Below, in pieces: positions 10,800 to 22,653 of a DNA stretch of 64,000 bases. Under the pieces are notes generated by a model. That model worked only from the letters and a program-made list of their open reading frames with translations. It ran no database searches and was not told the DNA's origin. Origin of the DNA: Boesenbergia rotunda. Its lineage: Eukaryota; Streptophyta; Magnoliopsida; Zingiberales; Zingiberaceae. The translations under genes were made by a program, and so were the position numbers. The stretch covers positions 103,067-167,066 of the forward strand of contig JAGFNQ010005404.1 in assembly GCA_024364735.1 (NCBI GenBank), written 5' to 3'. How positions within the stretch are numbered: position 1 is the stretch's first letter; every line of letters begins with the position of its first letter.

Positions 10800-12780
10800 C
10801 TGAAGATGCCCGACTGGGAGCAAGCGAAGATCGTATCATCCCGTGGTGCCGAGGATGCCCAAGGTGTGTAGACCTGGCCGTGGTGCTGAAGATGGACGGC
10901 TGGGAGCAGCTGAAGTTCCAACCATCTCGAGGTGCCTAGGATGCCTGAGATGTGTAGACCTGGTCGTGGTGCTGAGGATGCCCGGCCGGGAGCAGGTGAA
11001 GATCCTATCATCTCGTGGTGCCGAGGATGCCCGAAGTGTGTAGACCTGGTCGTGGTGTTGAGGATGCTCGGCCAGGAGCTGCTGAAGTTCCTACCATCTC
11101 GAGGTACCGAGAATGCCTGAGATGTGTAGACCTGGTCGTGGTGTTGAGGATGCCCGGCCGTGAGCAGGTGAGGATCCTACCATCTCATGGTGCCAAGGAT
11201 GCCCAAGGTGTGTAGACCTGGCCATGGTGCTGAGGATGCCCGACCGGGAGCAGCTAAAGTTCGTACCATCTCGAGGTGCCGAGGATGCCCGAGATGTGTA
11301 GACCTGGCCATGGTGTTGAGGATGCCCGACCGGGTGCAAGCGATAATCCTACCATCACGTGGTACCAACGATGGCCGAGATGTGTAGACTTGGTCATGGT
11401 GCTGAGGATGCCCGGCCAAGAGCAGCCGAAGTTCCTACCATCTCGAGGTGTCGAGGATGCCCGAGATGTGTAGACCTGACCATGGTGCTGAGGATGCCCG
11501 ACCGGGAGCAGGTGAATATCCTACAATTGCGTGGTGTCGAGGATGCCCGAGGTGTGTAGACCTGGTCGTGGTGTTGAGGATGCATGGCCGGGAGTAGCTG
11601 AAGTTCCTACCATCTCGAGGTGCCAAGGATGCCCGAAATGTGTAGACCTGACCGTGGTGCTGAGGATGGCCGACCGGGAGTAGGTGAAGTTCCTACCATC
11701 TCATGGTACCAAGGATGCCCGAGGTGTGTAGACCTGGTCGTGGTGCTGAGGATGCCCGACCGAGAGCAACTGAAGTTCCTACCATCTCAAGGTTCCGAGG
11801 ATGCCCGAGATGTGTAGACCTGACCGTGGTATTGAGGATGTCTGGTCGGGAGCACGTGAAGATCCTACCATCTCATGGTGATGAGGATGCCCGAGGTGTG
11901 TAGACCTAGTCGTGGTGCTGAGGATGCCCGGTCAGGAGCAGCTGAAGTTTTTACCATCTTGAGGTGCCGAGGATGCCCGAGATGTGTAAACCTGGTCGTG
12001 GTGCTGAGGATGCCCTGCCGGGAGCAGGCGAAGATCTTACCATCTCGCAGTGCCGAGGATGCTTGAGATGTGTAGACCTGGCCGTGGTGCTAAGAATGCC
12101 CGACTGAGAGCAGCCAAAGTTCCTACCATCTCGAGGTGCCGAGGATGTCCGAGATGTGTAGACCTGGCCGTGGTGCTGAGGATACCCGACTGGGAGCATG
12201 CGAAGATCCTACCATCTCGTGGTGCTGAGGATGCCCGAGATGTGTAGACCTGACCGTGGTGGTGAGGATGCCCGGTCGGGAACAACTGAAGTTCCTATCA
12301 TCTCGAGGTGCCGAAGATGCCCGAGATGTGTAGACCTGACAGTGGCACTGAGGATGTCCGGCCGGGAGCTGGCAAAGATCCTACCATCTCGTGGTGCCGA
12401 GGATGCCCGAGATATATAGACCTGGTCGTGGTGCTGAGGATGTCCAGCCAGGTGCAGCCAGAGATCCTACCATCTCATGGTGCTGAGGATGCCCGAGATG
12501 TGTAGACTTGGCCATGGTGCTGAGGATACCTGGCCAGGAGTAGGTAAAGATCCTACCATCTCATTGTGCCGAGGATGCCCGAGATGTATAGACTTGGTCG
12601 TGGTGCTGAGAATGCCCGACCAGGAGCAGGCGAAGATCCTACCATCTCGTAGTGCCGAGGATGCCCGAGATGAGTAGACCGAGGCATGGTACTGAGGAAG
12701 TACGGTCGGGAGCAGCCTGAGCCTATACCATCTTGAGGTGCTGATGATACCCAAGATATATGAGCCTAGCTGAGGTGTGG
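10800..12780. repeat. Satellite, 86 bp unit, about 23 copies
   Basis: GTGTAGACCTGG recurs every 86 bp (10866, 10952, 11038, 11124 and onward). Two unit types alternate up to about 12380: one with GAAGTTCCTACC and CTCGAGGTGCC, the other with GAAGATCCTACC and CTCGTGGTGCC. This gives a 172 bp higher-order dimer. From about 12380 on only the second type occurs. As 86 is not a multiple of 3, each strand shows overlapping pseudo-ORFs rich in RPGRGAEDARPG-like repeats. I treat those as by-products. Confidence 0.95.
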
Positions 12781-13079
12781 AAGAGGCCGAGTCCTGTTCT
12801 TGCCAGCACAGGCAAATAACAACGCACCAAGTCCTTTTCTCTTCCTTAACATTAGACTTCACACGTGTAAAGGAGTCTATACGGGAGGGGGGCGAGGAGC
12901 AATATGCAACATAAGGGCAATGCATGAGATAGGAATTAAGATGTAGAAAATAAATCACAAGGGATATTGAAGCAGAAGATAAAAATGTTTCATTCAAAAT
13001 GTGGGCTAACATATTGGAGTACATTCAACAAGGTACAAATGATGAACTAGGCGAGAAAGTGACAAAAGATAAAAATATT
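12781..13079. other. Spacer between satellite and G
   Basis: 300 bp downstream of the G stop codon on the minus strand. No gene or repeat recognised. Two similar lines (ATTTCATTCAAAAT with GGAGTACATTCAA, near 12986-13025 and 13078-13110) form a short imperfect duplication. Confidence 0.5.
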
Positions 13080-13526
13080 TCATTCAAAATTGGAGTTTAC
13101 ATTTGGAGTACATTCAAAAGGAAAGAAAAATGTAAAATACAAAGTATGAAAAATTGAGGAATTAAATTCTTTCTCCTCCGACGGTAGCTCCTCCCAATCC
13201 CGGCCGACACTGAGGAAGCTCAGGTCGGCATTCAGTTTCAGGGCATAGGCCTGCCGATGTTGCTGAACAGCTCCATTGAAGCCCTGCTTCAGCCGCCTCT
13301 GCACTTGACCGGTCAGAAGGTCACCAAATTCCTTAGATTGGATGAATTTGGCCTTAAACACCACCTCTGCCTCTGCCTCTGCCTCTGCCTGTCGGGACTC
13401 CTCATCAGCCTTGTATGACTTCAGTTCTTCTGAGGCTCGGTCCTGGGCAGTCTTCAACTCGGCCGCTTCGAAGGACAGTTGGTCTCGAGCCATCCGGGCC
13501 TCCTCAAGCTGATATGAGGTTGTCAG
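13080..13526 (-). pseudogene. G: coiled-coil ORF, C-terminal half
   Basis: Minus frame: EEARMARDQLSFEAAELK, then a heptad-rich segment with an EAEAEAEV run, followed by SKEFGDLLTGQVQRRL, GFNGAVQQHRQ and LSFLSVGRDWEELPSEE. Stop at 13080. The ending resembles the tails of plant transposon-associated coiled-coil proteins (from memory, moderate confidence). It is the direct continuation of 57132-57619: removing D and one copy of the duplicated 5 bp leaves the frame open across the join. Function unknown. Confidence 0.7.
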
Positions 13527-14808
13527 TGTTGGAAAACTTAGCGGGTTTCCTAAGCGAATACCTGGTCATCCATGAGAGACCTCTCCATGTCCACAGATTA
13601 AAAAAATTTAATCCGAATGGAGACCTATCTCCCAAATGACAGTCTCGTCGTCGTATCGACTGGTTCGAGTTACAACTTAGCCAAATCAAAGTTCAAGCCT
13701 TGTAACTCGCCTAACCAATTGGTCATGGAAAAGATGACGAGCGGATCGCCGGTTTTTGTGTTTATTATCGGGGTCCAAAATAATTATTTATCAACAATAA
13801 TTATCAAATAATTAAGAACGCATGATAATTAATTAATCACCACATGCAATGATAGAATCAAAGAGCCAAGGAAGAGGTTATACCTTCCCGTTACCTCGCG
13901 ATCTTCTATCGTATGACCCTCCCCTTCTTGGACGTCATGTGGGAGACAATCTACCATGAACCGGAATCACCAAGGTCTACCAATCAATCCCTTTCCTTCC
14001 TTCTTCCTTGTGCCAAACTAACCCTAACTCCAAGGGTTACCGCCGGCCACACTTCCACCTCCTCCTTGCGCCGCAGGCCACCTCCAAGCTCCAAAGTGCG
14101 CCGGCCACAAGGGTGCTAAGATGAAGAGGGAAAGGAAGATGAAGGAATAGAAGAAGAAGAGAAGAAGGATCTCTTCTTCTTCCCTATCAAAACCGCCGCC
14201 GCCCACTTCTCTAAACCCTACCGTCGGCGCCAAAACACCACCCTCCTCGCCATCGACTTCCTCTTCTACTCCTTCTCAAGTTTCCACCGGCCATAGCTAG
14301 AAGAAGAGAACTTCCTTGCGCCAAGAATCAAGAGAAGAGAAGATGGAAGAAAGAAGAAAAAGGATTTCTTCTTTTTTTTTCTTGCCGTCGGATGCCCTAG
14401 GAGAGAGAAGGTGAGGGAGAAGAGAGAAAAACCAAGGGTTTGATGATCAATTGGATGCTTGGATTCATGATACCATGGGGTATTTATAGGGCTACAATAG
14501 AGACCATGAGGAGGAGTTGGGTCTTGGCCTGCTAATAGATCCACACACGATCCATTAATGAAGAATCATTCCACTTAAGGCCCTTCATTGAACTACCTCA
14601 CCAACCCCCATATTTACATATGGGCTCCACCTATAATGAGTACAATTTCTCCCCGTGTTTAAGATATCGAATGCCCAACGATTAATTTAAATTACTGACA
14701 ATTTTAATTAATCAACCTCTGACTCCTTGACTAGTACCACTCATCCTTATCATCATGTTGGACCAAGTCCACTTGTAGGATTTAACATGATGAACCTTAT
14801 GAGCTCAT
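13527..14808 (-). repeat. Element D: 3' LTR, first segment
   Basis: It starts TGTTGGAAAACTTAGCGGG, matching the D 5' LTR at 56493 and, inverted, the end of the F LTR at 33473. It continues at 30399 after element A. A reverse TATA (TATTTATAGG) lies at 14481-14490. Total LTR without A is 1845 bp. Confidence 0.9.
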
Positions 14809-16040
14809 TGATAAGTACCATTTTATTGATTATTTTAGTTGCTAAAATTCATGTTTGACCCATGTTTTACTTGCTTAATTGTGAATTTACCCTAGGTTTT
14901 AGAACTTACTTTTATTTTGGACTTAATTGTAAATCTGTACATATTTGGATTATTTGGCCACTAAAATTTTGATCTATTTTTGTAGGCATGAAAGGTTCAT
15001 GGACCTAGGGCATACTGGGTCAAACTTGAGTCGGAAGTGGATCTAGATCGAGTTATCAAGCTTCGGATTAATCTGGGCCGTCCGATTCAAAAGCGGCTAG
15101 ATCTGAGCCATCTGGGACCATCTGAGGCAATCCGAACTAGGGTTAAGGCTGATCAAGCACTGAGATCAAGATCTGAGACTTTCATCCCAATCAGAGATCA
15201 TCCAACCGTTGGATCAAGCTCAGAGGGCTCTAGACTGTCCATTCAAAGATTAGGTTGATCTGGACCATCCGTTGCAAATCTTGAGGATCCGAGCTACTCC
15301 GAGGCAGATCCTGACTCTTGATCAACATCATCAAAATTTGGTTCAGATCGGATGAACATCAGCCGTTGGATTCTCTCAAATCAATCTGGGTCGTCCATTA
15401 TTAAGTATTTAATGAAAAATTCCCCACACTTCCTCCTCGTCGCGTCTTCTTTGCCGCAACTCAGTTTCATCGCGTGTTCTTCATTTTCTCAGTAGTTTCT
15501 TCAATCCAAGGGGCGCGACCCCTCAATTTCTTGCTTAGATCAAGTCCTAGGTCATTGGGGAAGTCTCTCAGTGAAGTTCCAGCTCTAAATTGCCAAGAAA
15601 CAGAGCTGTTGTGAGGTTTCCGTGGCTCTGCTATTTGAAGTCTGCGATTTCAGTTGTTCATCCATTTCCATCCACTGGAGCCATCTAGAGGGGTTCCCTA
15701 GATTGCTCTGACCATCCACAATTCACAATCGCATTTGGAAGCAGCTGGATTGAAGGATTCGAATGGGATTTCCAGAATTGGGAAGAGCTGAGCTGGAATG
15801 GATCGCAGATTGTGTAACGACCCACCTTCTCTGCCTTAGACGGATCGTTACTTTTGTCTACTTCTCGACTCTAATGCACGACTAAGAATGCGGAAATCTT
15901 TTTTTTTTCTTTTTAATCTATCCAGGAGTGATGATATTCTAACTTTAATAGTCATGCATGATACCATGTCACACTTTCTTTCTCAAAAACTCGTAAGAAA
16001 ATACTTATTGAAACTTGCCTTGCCCAACTTAGCTTACGGG

Positions 16041-16168
16041 TATCAGTCGACTGCTATATGGCAGTCGACTGGTACCAGGCGACTGTCCTTTGGCAGTTAC
16101 CTGGTGCATCGAACAGAAGCGACTGTTCGATAGGGCAGGTGACTGGTATTGTACCAGTCGACTGATAC
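16041..16168. repeat. Expanded GTCGAC palindrome cluster in LTR H
   Basis: About six spaced variants of CAGTCGACTG and GCGACTG between a TATCAGTCGACTG copy and a final CAGTCGACTGATAC. The X LTR has only two clean copies at the matching place, so the cluster has grown or shrunk. Confidence 0.75.
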
Positions 16169-17999
16169 GTCTGAAAACCTGAATTTCAGATTCGAAGCCT
16201 TGTTTCAAAACTCCACCAAACATATAGTTTCACACCATACAAAGCCACAACACCATTTCTATACTCTATACTAGTTTCCTAAACCTTTTAGCCAATCAAA
16301 ACAACTTCATAAACTCGAAATTAGGACTTTTACGAGATTTAGCACGTCATGAAAATCTATTTAAACTTTTATACTAGAGTTTGTACCAAACTTAACTTCT
16401 AACCATTTAAATTCATTCCCCAAGGCTCTATAACATCACTAAAGCATTATGGATTATGAATGCAACTTTTCTAAGCATAATTGAGCAATAAAACTTAATT
16501 CAAAAGGGAAACTAGCATTATCTTGACACATGCATCAATAACTCCAACAAAGTATCAATATTCTAAACTACTCACACTTCTACTCATCCAATGCAATCAT
16601 AATGATATGTATGCTAAATGAAATAACATGGAATCTTTACTTGTGATCTTGAGACATGCAAAATATCTAAAACGCAATTACTTGGATAAATTCTATATAA
16701 GATAACTTAAAATAAGACTCTATAACAAATGTATTTTGAGTCTTTTTATTCATCTTGTCCCAAGGACCTCTCCAAGGTCAGCCACCACACACACTTTGCT
16801 CAGCACCGCCTCGTCGCCTTCCTTCAGAATCGCTTACCTTTACCTTTATCTGCAGTAAGAGGAAATGCAACTAATAAGCATAAAGCTTAGTAAGTACTAT
16901 CTAGCTCACAAAATCTCGAAAATGTGCAAACATGCTTTTAACCAATGTGAAATAACATGAGATACTTATATGCTTGAAAGAAACACTAAGAACATGTATA
17001 ACTCAAAACATGCATACTCAAGCATTAATAAATCTCAACTTACTTTTCTTGGCTCAACTTGAAACTTTAGCAATTCTTTAACTTTTTGAAAACTTTCTTA
17101 AACTTTTGAAAACTTTGCTAAAGCATATACTTGAAAATAATAACTCACTTGGATCCACTTAAGACGTAAGTACCATCTTATGCGCGTTCCCTAAAAGGTT
17201 GGGGTAGCGAGCCACCAATCCTAATAGAGCAGACCTTGGTCTACCAGGGCCAAGACCTTGGAATTGGACACCTGGATTTCTTTAACGACGCCCTTGGACG
17301 CCGGGTACTGGCCTTAGAAAATAAAATAACTTTTCTTTCTTTTCTTTCTTATATTTAAATGCCTTGGCATTTTAACGAGCACCTTGTGTGCTCAAATCCC
17401 TAAGTCTTGACTTTTGGGGATTTCTTAAGGCCTTGGCCTTTTCTTTTCTTATCTTTATCTTCTTTTCTTTTCTTATAGCTTTCTTAGACCCTAAACTCAT
17501 ATAGGGTAATTAATTAACTCATACAAGCATGAATTAAACTAGGGTTACATGCATAAATCACAATATAATGGAAAAATCGCATTTTTAACTTTTTAACGAG
17601 AAAAACTTGAGGAAAAACCGCCTCTTACCGCAGGTGAGCAGTACTTACTTTGGTTTCCTTGAACTTACAACCAAAATTGACGTCTAGGGCTCGGGAGAAG
17701 CTTGAAATCTCTACGAACCGTCCGCGCCTACGTGTTCTTCTCGTTGAGACGGATGAAACGCTCCGTCTCCTTGGTTCCCTCTTGGCCGGCGCCCCCTTAG
17801 AGGAGGAGAGGAGATGGTGGTGCTTGGTGTTGGCGTGCGCACAAGAGAGGGGAAGAGTTCCCGTGCGTCGCGCGGCTAGGGTGAGGAAGAGAGAAAACCA
17901 AAAATCCCATTTCCTCTCTTTAATCATCTATTTATACTATCTTTATGAAAAAACGTAACTACTCTATAAATATATTTCTCTCCACCTTTTGTTGTGCTT

Positions 18000-18068
18000 G
18001 ATACCCTAGCCCAGCCGATCACGCGCGTGCTTGCTCTTCCAGTGGTCGCGGGTTCGAACCCCCTGGTG
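18000..18068 (+). other. tRNA-like / SINE-head segment with A and B boxes in LTR H
   Basis: TAGCCCAGCCGA (18006-18017) as A box and GGTTCGAACC (18051-18060) as B box start 45 bp apart. This is the counterpart of 4488-4560; both boxes are kept while the sequence between them differs. A T-rich run follows. Confidence 0.6.
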
Positions 18069-20146
18069 CCCTTTAACGTTTTTCCTTTTTTTAAAATACT
18101 AAACGGACTCGGAAAATTCCATAAAAATATTCTAAAAATTTCTAAAAATATCTAGAATATTTCTAAACCATTTTTAAATAGTTCTAAGGACTTCAAGAAC
18201 TAAAAATGAGAATTTTGGGGCGTTACAGATTGAGTTTTCCATTGATTTGCTGAGCTTACGGTTTCGAGGCTCACCCTTGCGTGACGAACAAGGAGTTCTT
18301 GACCTAAGAGAGTGATTGAGGATTAGTTTTCTTCTTGAATTTTCGATTTGTAGCTGTAATTTCATTTCTGCAGTGTTTCATTTCTGAATTTTTCGTATCA
18401 GCTGTTTGAAATTTATTTTCTGAATTGTTTTATCTTCAATTGCGTTTCATTCTGCAAGTTTAATAGCTAGGGAATGTGTTTAGTGGATAATTGCTTTTTA
18501 TTTCAGTTTATTTCTTGTTTCATGCTTGTGTATCAGCCTGTTTATGCGTATCAATTCTGTTCTGTTTCATTTCTGCAATTTCTGTTCAATTTGCTGCGTT
18601 TCAGTCTTTTATTTGTATCAAGTTAGCTTAAGTTTGCTCTTCTGAATTTACCTTTCGGTTTATTTCATTTCCAAAGCCTCGGTATCCATTTCTGCAATTT
18701 TGTTTAGCTATATCCCTTGCGTTTCAGTTTCCTGCTTGAATCTCTGAATTCTGTTCATGCGTGCCAACTTGGATTCTCATATTTGCAGCTTCAATTGAAT
18801 TCAATTCATGTTTAGTTTCAATTCCTGGGATTTTAGATAACAATTAGTTGTTGATGCCTGTGATCGAAGTTGTGATTCACATTCAGTTTTATTTCTGCAC
18901 TTTTGAGCAGATTGCGTATCAAACTCCATTTCTGCACATAATGTTTGGTTTCTGAATCTTTGTTTCACTTGAGTTAATTCCTGCATTCATTGGGCGTTGA
19001 ATTCTGCTCCCGATTTGTTTACTTCACATTCAATAGCTTCACATCAGTAGCTTGTTTAACCTTGCATCCAAGAGGAGTTTAAGCTGCTAATTCTGCACAT
19101 CAAAATTCTGCAGTCATCATTTCTGCAATTCCTACATTCTGATCCTACATTAGATGTGTTTTAGCTTAATCAGTCACTAGCTTCGAAATTCTTTCAGTTC
19201 ATGCATAGCATTTCATTTATAGCCTCACCTTCCAGCTGAATTGATCAAATTATCTCTGAATGGACAGTTTACAATTTCTGAATTTAGCAGCAGATTTCAG
19301 CACATAAACACCTACCTTGTGTATCAAGTTTGCTTCATTCTTTTACTATGTTTCAAGTGAAATTCCAGCCCTAGTTTGTGCCAAGTTGAATGCAAATTCT
19401 AGTGAGTTATAGAGATTGAAATCAGCTTGTTTTTCATCTAGCTTGTCACTGAATTTTAGTGTTATTTCTGCATCTCAGTTTGAAATTCTGCCCTCTAATT
19501 GAATGAAGTTTCGGCATTGGGTGGTGTTAAAAATTAGCACAACTTTTGGAGTACCATTACATTCGGAACAGTGTGTTTTGCATTAAGTGGTTTCTGAATT
19601 TTTGAATCCCATTACTGCTCAAGTTTACATTTCCTGCACTTAACAACAATTCTGCACATCAACTTTAGATGCATGCATTTTGTATCAATTAAGCCTCGGT
19701 AATGACTTTGTATCAATTGTCTATAGAATGCTCAGCCCTTAGTTGTTTTGAATTGCAAACACTATCAGCATTAGGATCAATTTGATATCGGCCTGATTTC
19801 CTGAATTTTGCAAGTTGCATTAGTCGATTTAATTGCCCAGTGGTTGAGTTACTAATTGATATCACATTGTTTGGTTCATTAGTTTGGTTTCCTTCATTTT
19901 CATTGCGATTTCATTTCTGAATTGAAAACAAAACCCAGATTTTATTTGAAACCCAAAAATATCAAGGACGCATAAACTCGATCTCGAATCAAACCATTTC
20001 AACTAGCCCTAGGAAAAATACGACCTGTGGCCCCTTTACTACGTTTTCATTCTTTGATTGCAAAAAGGGTTTCTAGCTTTTTATACATATTTAAATTTTG
20101 ATGACCCACATTTCGTGACAGCCTATTTTGAGGGCATCAAAATTTT

Positions 20147-20163
20147 TGGCGCCGTTGCCGGGG
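20147..20163 (+). other. Element A: primer binding site (tRNA-Asp type)
   Basis: TGGCGCCGTTGCCGGGG begins 7 bp after the LTR edge. It is complementary to the 3' end of plant tRNA-Asp and is the usual site of Athila/Tat-type elements (family knowledge). Confidence 0.9.
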
Positions 20164-20302
20164 AAGCAACTAGTTGAGTTGTTAGATTTTTGCTTGTGTG
20201 CTTATGGGCATATCATTTGATTCTATTTTCTTGTGCTTTATCTTTTGTATACGGTTGCTGACATTTTTCTTGTTTGCATTGTGACAGGACTGCCAGTTCA
20301 AA

Positions 20303-22653
20303 ATGTTCTCATCTACTTACCAGCAGCCGTGTCCACAATTTCAGCAGAACCAGCCTTTCAATCAGCCACCAAATCAAGATTTCCAACAGTCTTGTGTGAA
20401 TTTTCAGCAACCAAATCAGATTTTTCAGCCACAATGTCAACAATTCCAGCAAGGTTTTCAGCCAAGTCAACCAAATTTCCAGCAAACTCAGATTAGGCAG
20501 CCACAATTCCAGAGTTTTCAGCCCCAATTCCAGCAATTTCAGCCCAACTTTCAGCAACCTTATCAACAAGATCAATTGCCTTTTCAAGGAATTCAGCAAG
20601 GGTGTTTAGATAATCAGAATTTTCAGCAACCACCCTTCCATCAAGTTCAACCAAACCAAGGATTTAAGCATCTTACCCAAAATTTTCAGCAGCCTTTTGA
20701 AAGTTTTCAGCAGGGAAATAATCAATTTCAACCTCAACCTCAGTCATGGCAGCAAGAATTTCAACCCATACAGAATTTTCAACAACCTTTTCAACATTCA
20801 CAGCCATACGATCCAATCTTTCAGTTTCAAAACCAGAGTTTTCAGTCCCTCAGCCTTTCAATCAACAATGTCAACCTCAAATATAGAATTTTCAGGGCGA
20901 CAATTCTCAGCAAATTCAACCATCATTCCAGCCCAATTTTCAGCAGTTTAATCAGCCCATTCAACCATTTGAGCAGCCCCAACAGTTCCCATTTCAGAAT
21001 GCACAGCCTATTTTTGGTCTTCAGCAGCCTTATGTTACATTTCCAGACCAACAGGAGTTCCACACTAACCAAGGAGGCTTTGAGAATCCTAATGAGAGTG
21101 AGGCTCAACAACAAAGGCTGGAGGAGATGTTTCAACAAGTCCTACAACAACAGCAAAGTTTTCAACGACAACAACAAGACATCGGAGGACGCCTTGGAAA
21201 ATTGGTTGATCAATTGAATCAGATAAAAGCCCAAAGATCAGAACAATTATCTTCTCAAGCTGCTTTTAATTCTGAGGGGTATGATGGTGATCTAACTTTG
21301 GGAAATGAAGAGGTTGTGTCAAATACAGCATGCATTCCTCCTGAAGTTCTTGATCAAAATTCATTTCCAATTTCTTCAGCTCAAGAAGAAGATTCTGAAG
21401 CACTACAGGACCCTTCTCATATTTTATTTTGTGATGATAGTGTTATTGATGGTCCTAATTTTTCTGATATTGTTCTTGCAGATATTACAGAAGGAGCATG
21501 TATAGGAGATGATTCTACAGGTGTAGGGGATTGCCTTAAGCCCCAGGGACCACCAACAGTGATGGATACATTAGAAGATTCAGAGGATGAACCAAAAAGT
21601 GTAGGGACTTACATGGTGGAAGCAAGAACCCAAGGATCACCTACTTTAATCGAGTGTCCACCAGAACCTGAACTTGAACATGACCAGGAGGAGGCCACAG
21701 TTACATCTACTCTTGTAGAACCTCCAGGTATTTTTCAGCATGATCAGGTAAGTCTTCTTCATATTTTTTCTGAAAATTGCATAGAGGTACCTCAAACTGA
21801 TTTCATTGGTGGTGAGACACATATTAATACATCTTTTGTAGAATTTGATTGTGAAAAATTGATAGAGGTACCTAGTGTAGAATTTGTTGAAATTGAAGCA
21901 TGTTGTGATACATCAGATGTAAATGCTGAGTGTGAAAAATTTTTAGAAGTGCCTAGAATTGATGTTGATTGTTGTGATGAGTCTTTTGATATATCTTATG
22001 CTGAAAATAATTGTGAAAAACTGATAGAGGCACCTAAAATTGATTTCATTGGTTGTAATACATTGCTTGATACATCCTTGGTAGAAAATAATTGTGAAAT
22101 TTCTATTGAAGTGTCAAAAATTGATTTCATTATTTGTGATGAGTTTCTGGATGCAAATTTTGTAGGAAATAATTGTGAAAAATTTATTGAGGCACCAAGA
22201 ATTGATTTCATTGGATATGATGCAGTTTTGGATACATTTCATGCAGAGACTGATATTATTTCATTTCTTTCTTACCCTGCATGCTTGAGAGGGGTATTAC
22301 ATTGTTTTGCAGGGTCTAGAAGACTTCTGGAGTGGGTGCTCCATCTGAACAGACTCCAGCCTCCTGGAAGAACTTTCAAAAGGCATCAAGAAGGAGGAGT
22401 TGATTTTACTCTAATTCGAAGCACTCCACCTCTTACATGGGTCTTGTACCTAAATCGACTGCGGCCACCGGAGCATTTTTCTGTAAAGTTCAAGTGTGGG
22501 GGAGTCCTAATTCTCTCAGCCACCCATACTCCTCCACTACCACGATGGAGGCTATTTCTTGATAGACTCCGTCCACCAGAAATAAAGGGAAGTTTGTTCT
22601 TTCTTGTATTTTCCTTTATTGCATTTTTCACTTTTAAATTGAGTCCTTGCTAA
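20303..22653 (+). pseudogene. Element A: gag-like Gln-rich and repeat-containing ORF
   Basis: Starts at ATG 20303 (MFSSTYQQPCPQFQQ). The first 180 residues are almost only Q, F, P and N in FQQPxQ-like repeats. A frameshift near 20850 and a stop at about 20885 break the frame; the reading resumes and runs to 22653. The middle part (LEEMFQQVLQQQQ, GRLGKLVDQLNQ) resembles the C-terminus of Athila gag. Then come an acidic stretch, about five units with a CEKxIEAPxIDFIG core, and three units with a LNRLxPPE core. No zinc knuckle or enzyme domain. Function unknown. Confidence 0.75.

Larger units (their letters stand above)
15813..18227 (-). repeat. Solo LTR H (X family, 2415 bp)
   Basis: Edges TGTAACGACCC and GGGGCGTTACA. 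Flanked by GATTG on both sides (15808-15812 and 18228-18232). The uninterrupted site is visible in the A 3' LTR near 28486 and again near 63240. Same family as the X LTR at 2414-4739, same orientation. No internal region is left, so it formed by LTR-LTR recombination. It carries an expanded palindrome cluster near 16041-16168 and a tRNA-like segment at 18006-18060. Confidence 0.96.
14809..20139 (+). repeat. Element A: 5' LTR, interrupted by solo LTR H
   Basis: TGATAAGTACC to GAGGGCATCA. 14809-15812 and 18233-20139 align with 27483-30393 with few differences, pointing to a fairly recent insertion. The 3' half is T-rich with very many TTTCTGCA and TTTCTGAATT words. ORFs inside it are incidental. 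Confidence 0.95.

Noticed and set aside
10757..12677. Many 60-80 residue ORFs on both strands with RPGRGAEDARPG-like or HPQHHGQVYTS-like repeats
   Set aside because: By-products of the 86 bp satellite; each frame is open only because the repeat has few stops, and the period shifts the frame every unit.
10800..12780. CRISPR-like regular array
   Set aside because: The whole 86 bp is repeated with no unique spacers, and the setting is plant nuclear DNA.
20309..20599. Leucine-rich antisense ORF
   Set aside because: Reverse reading of the Gln-rich gag-like ORF of element A.
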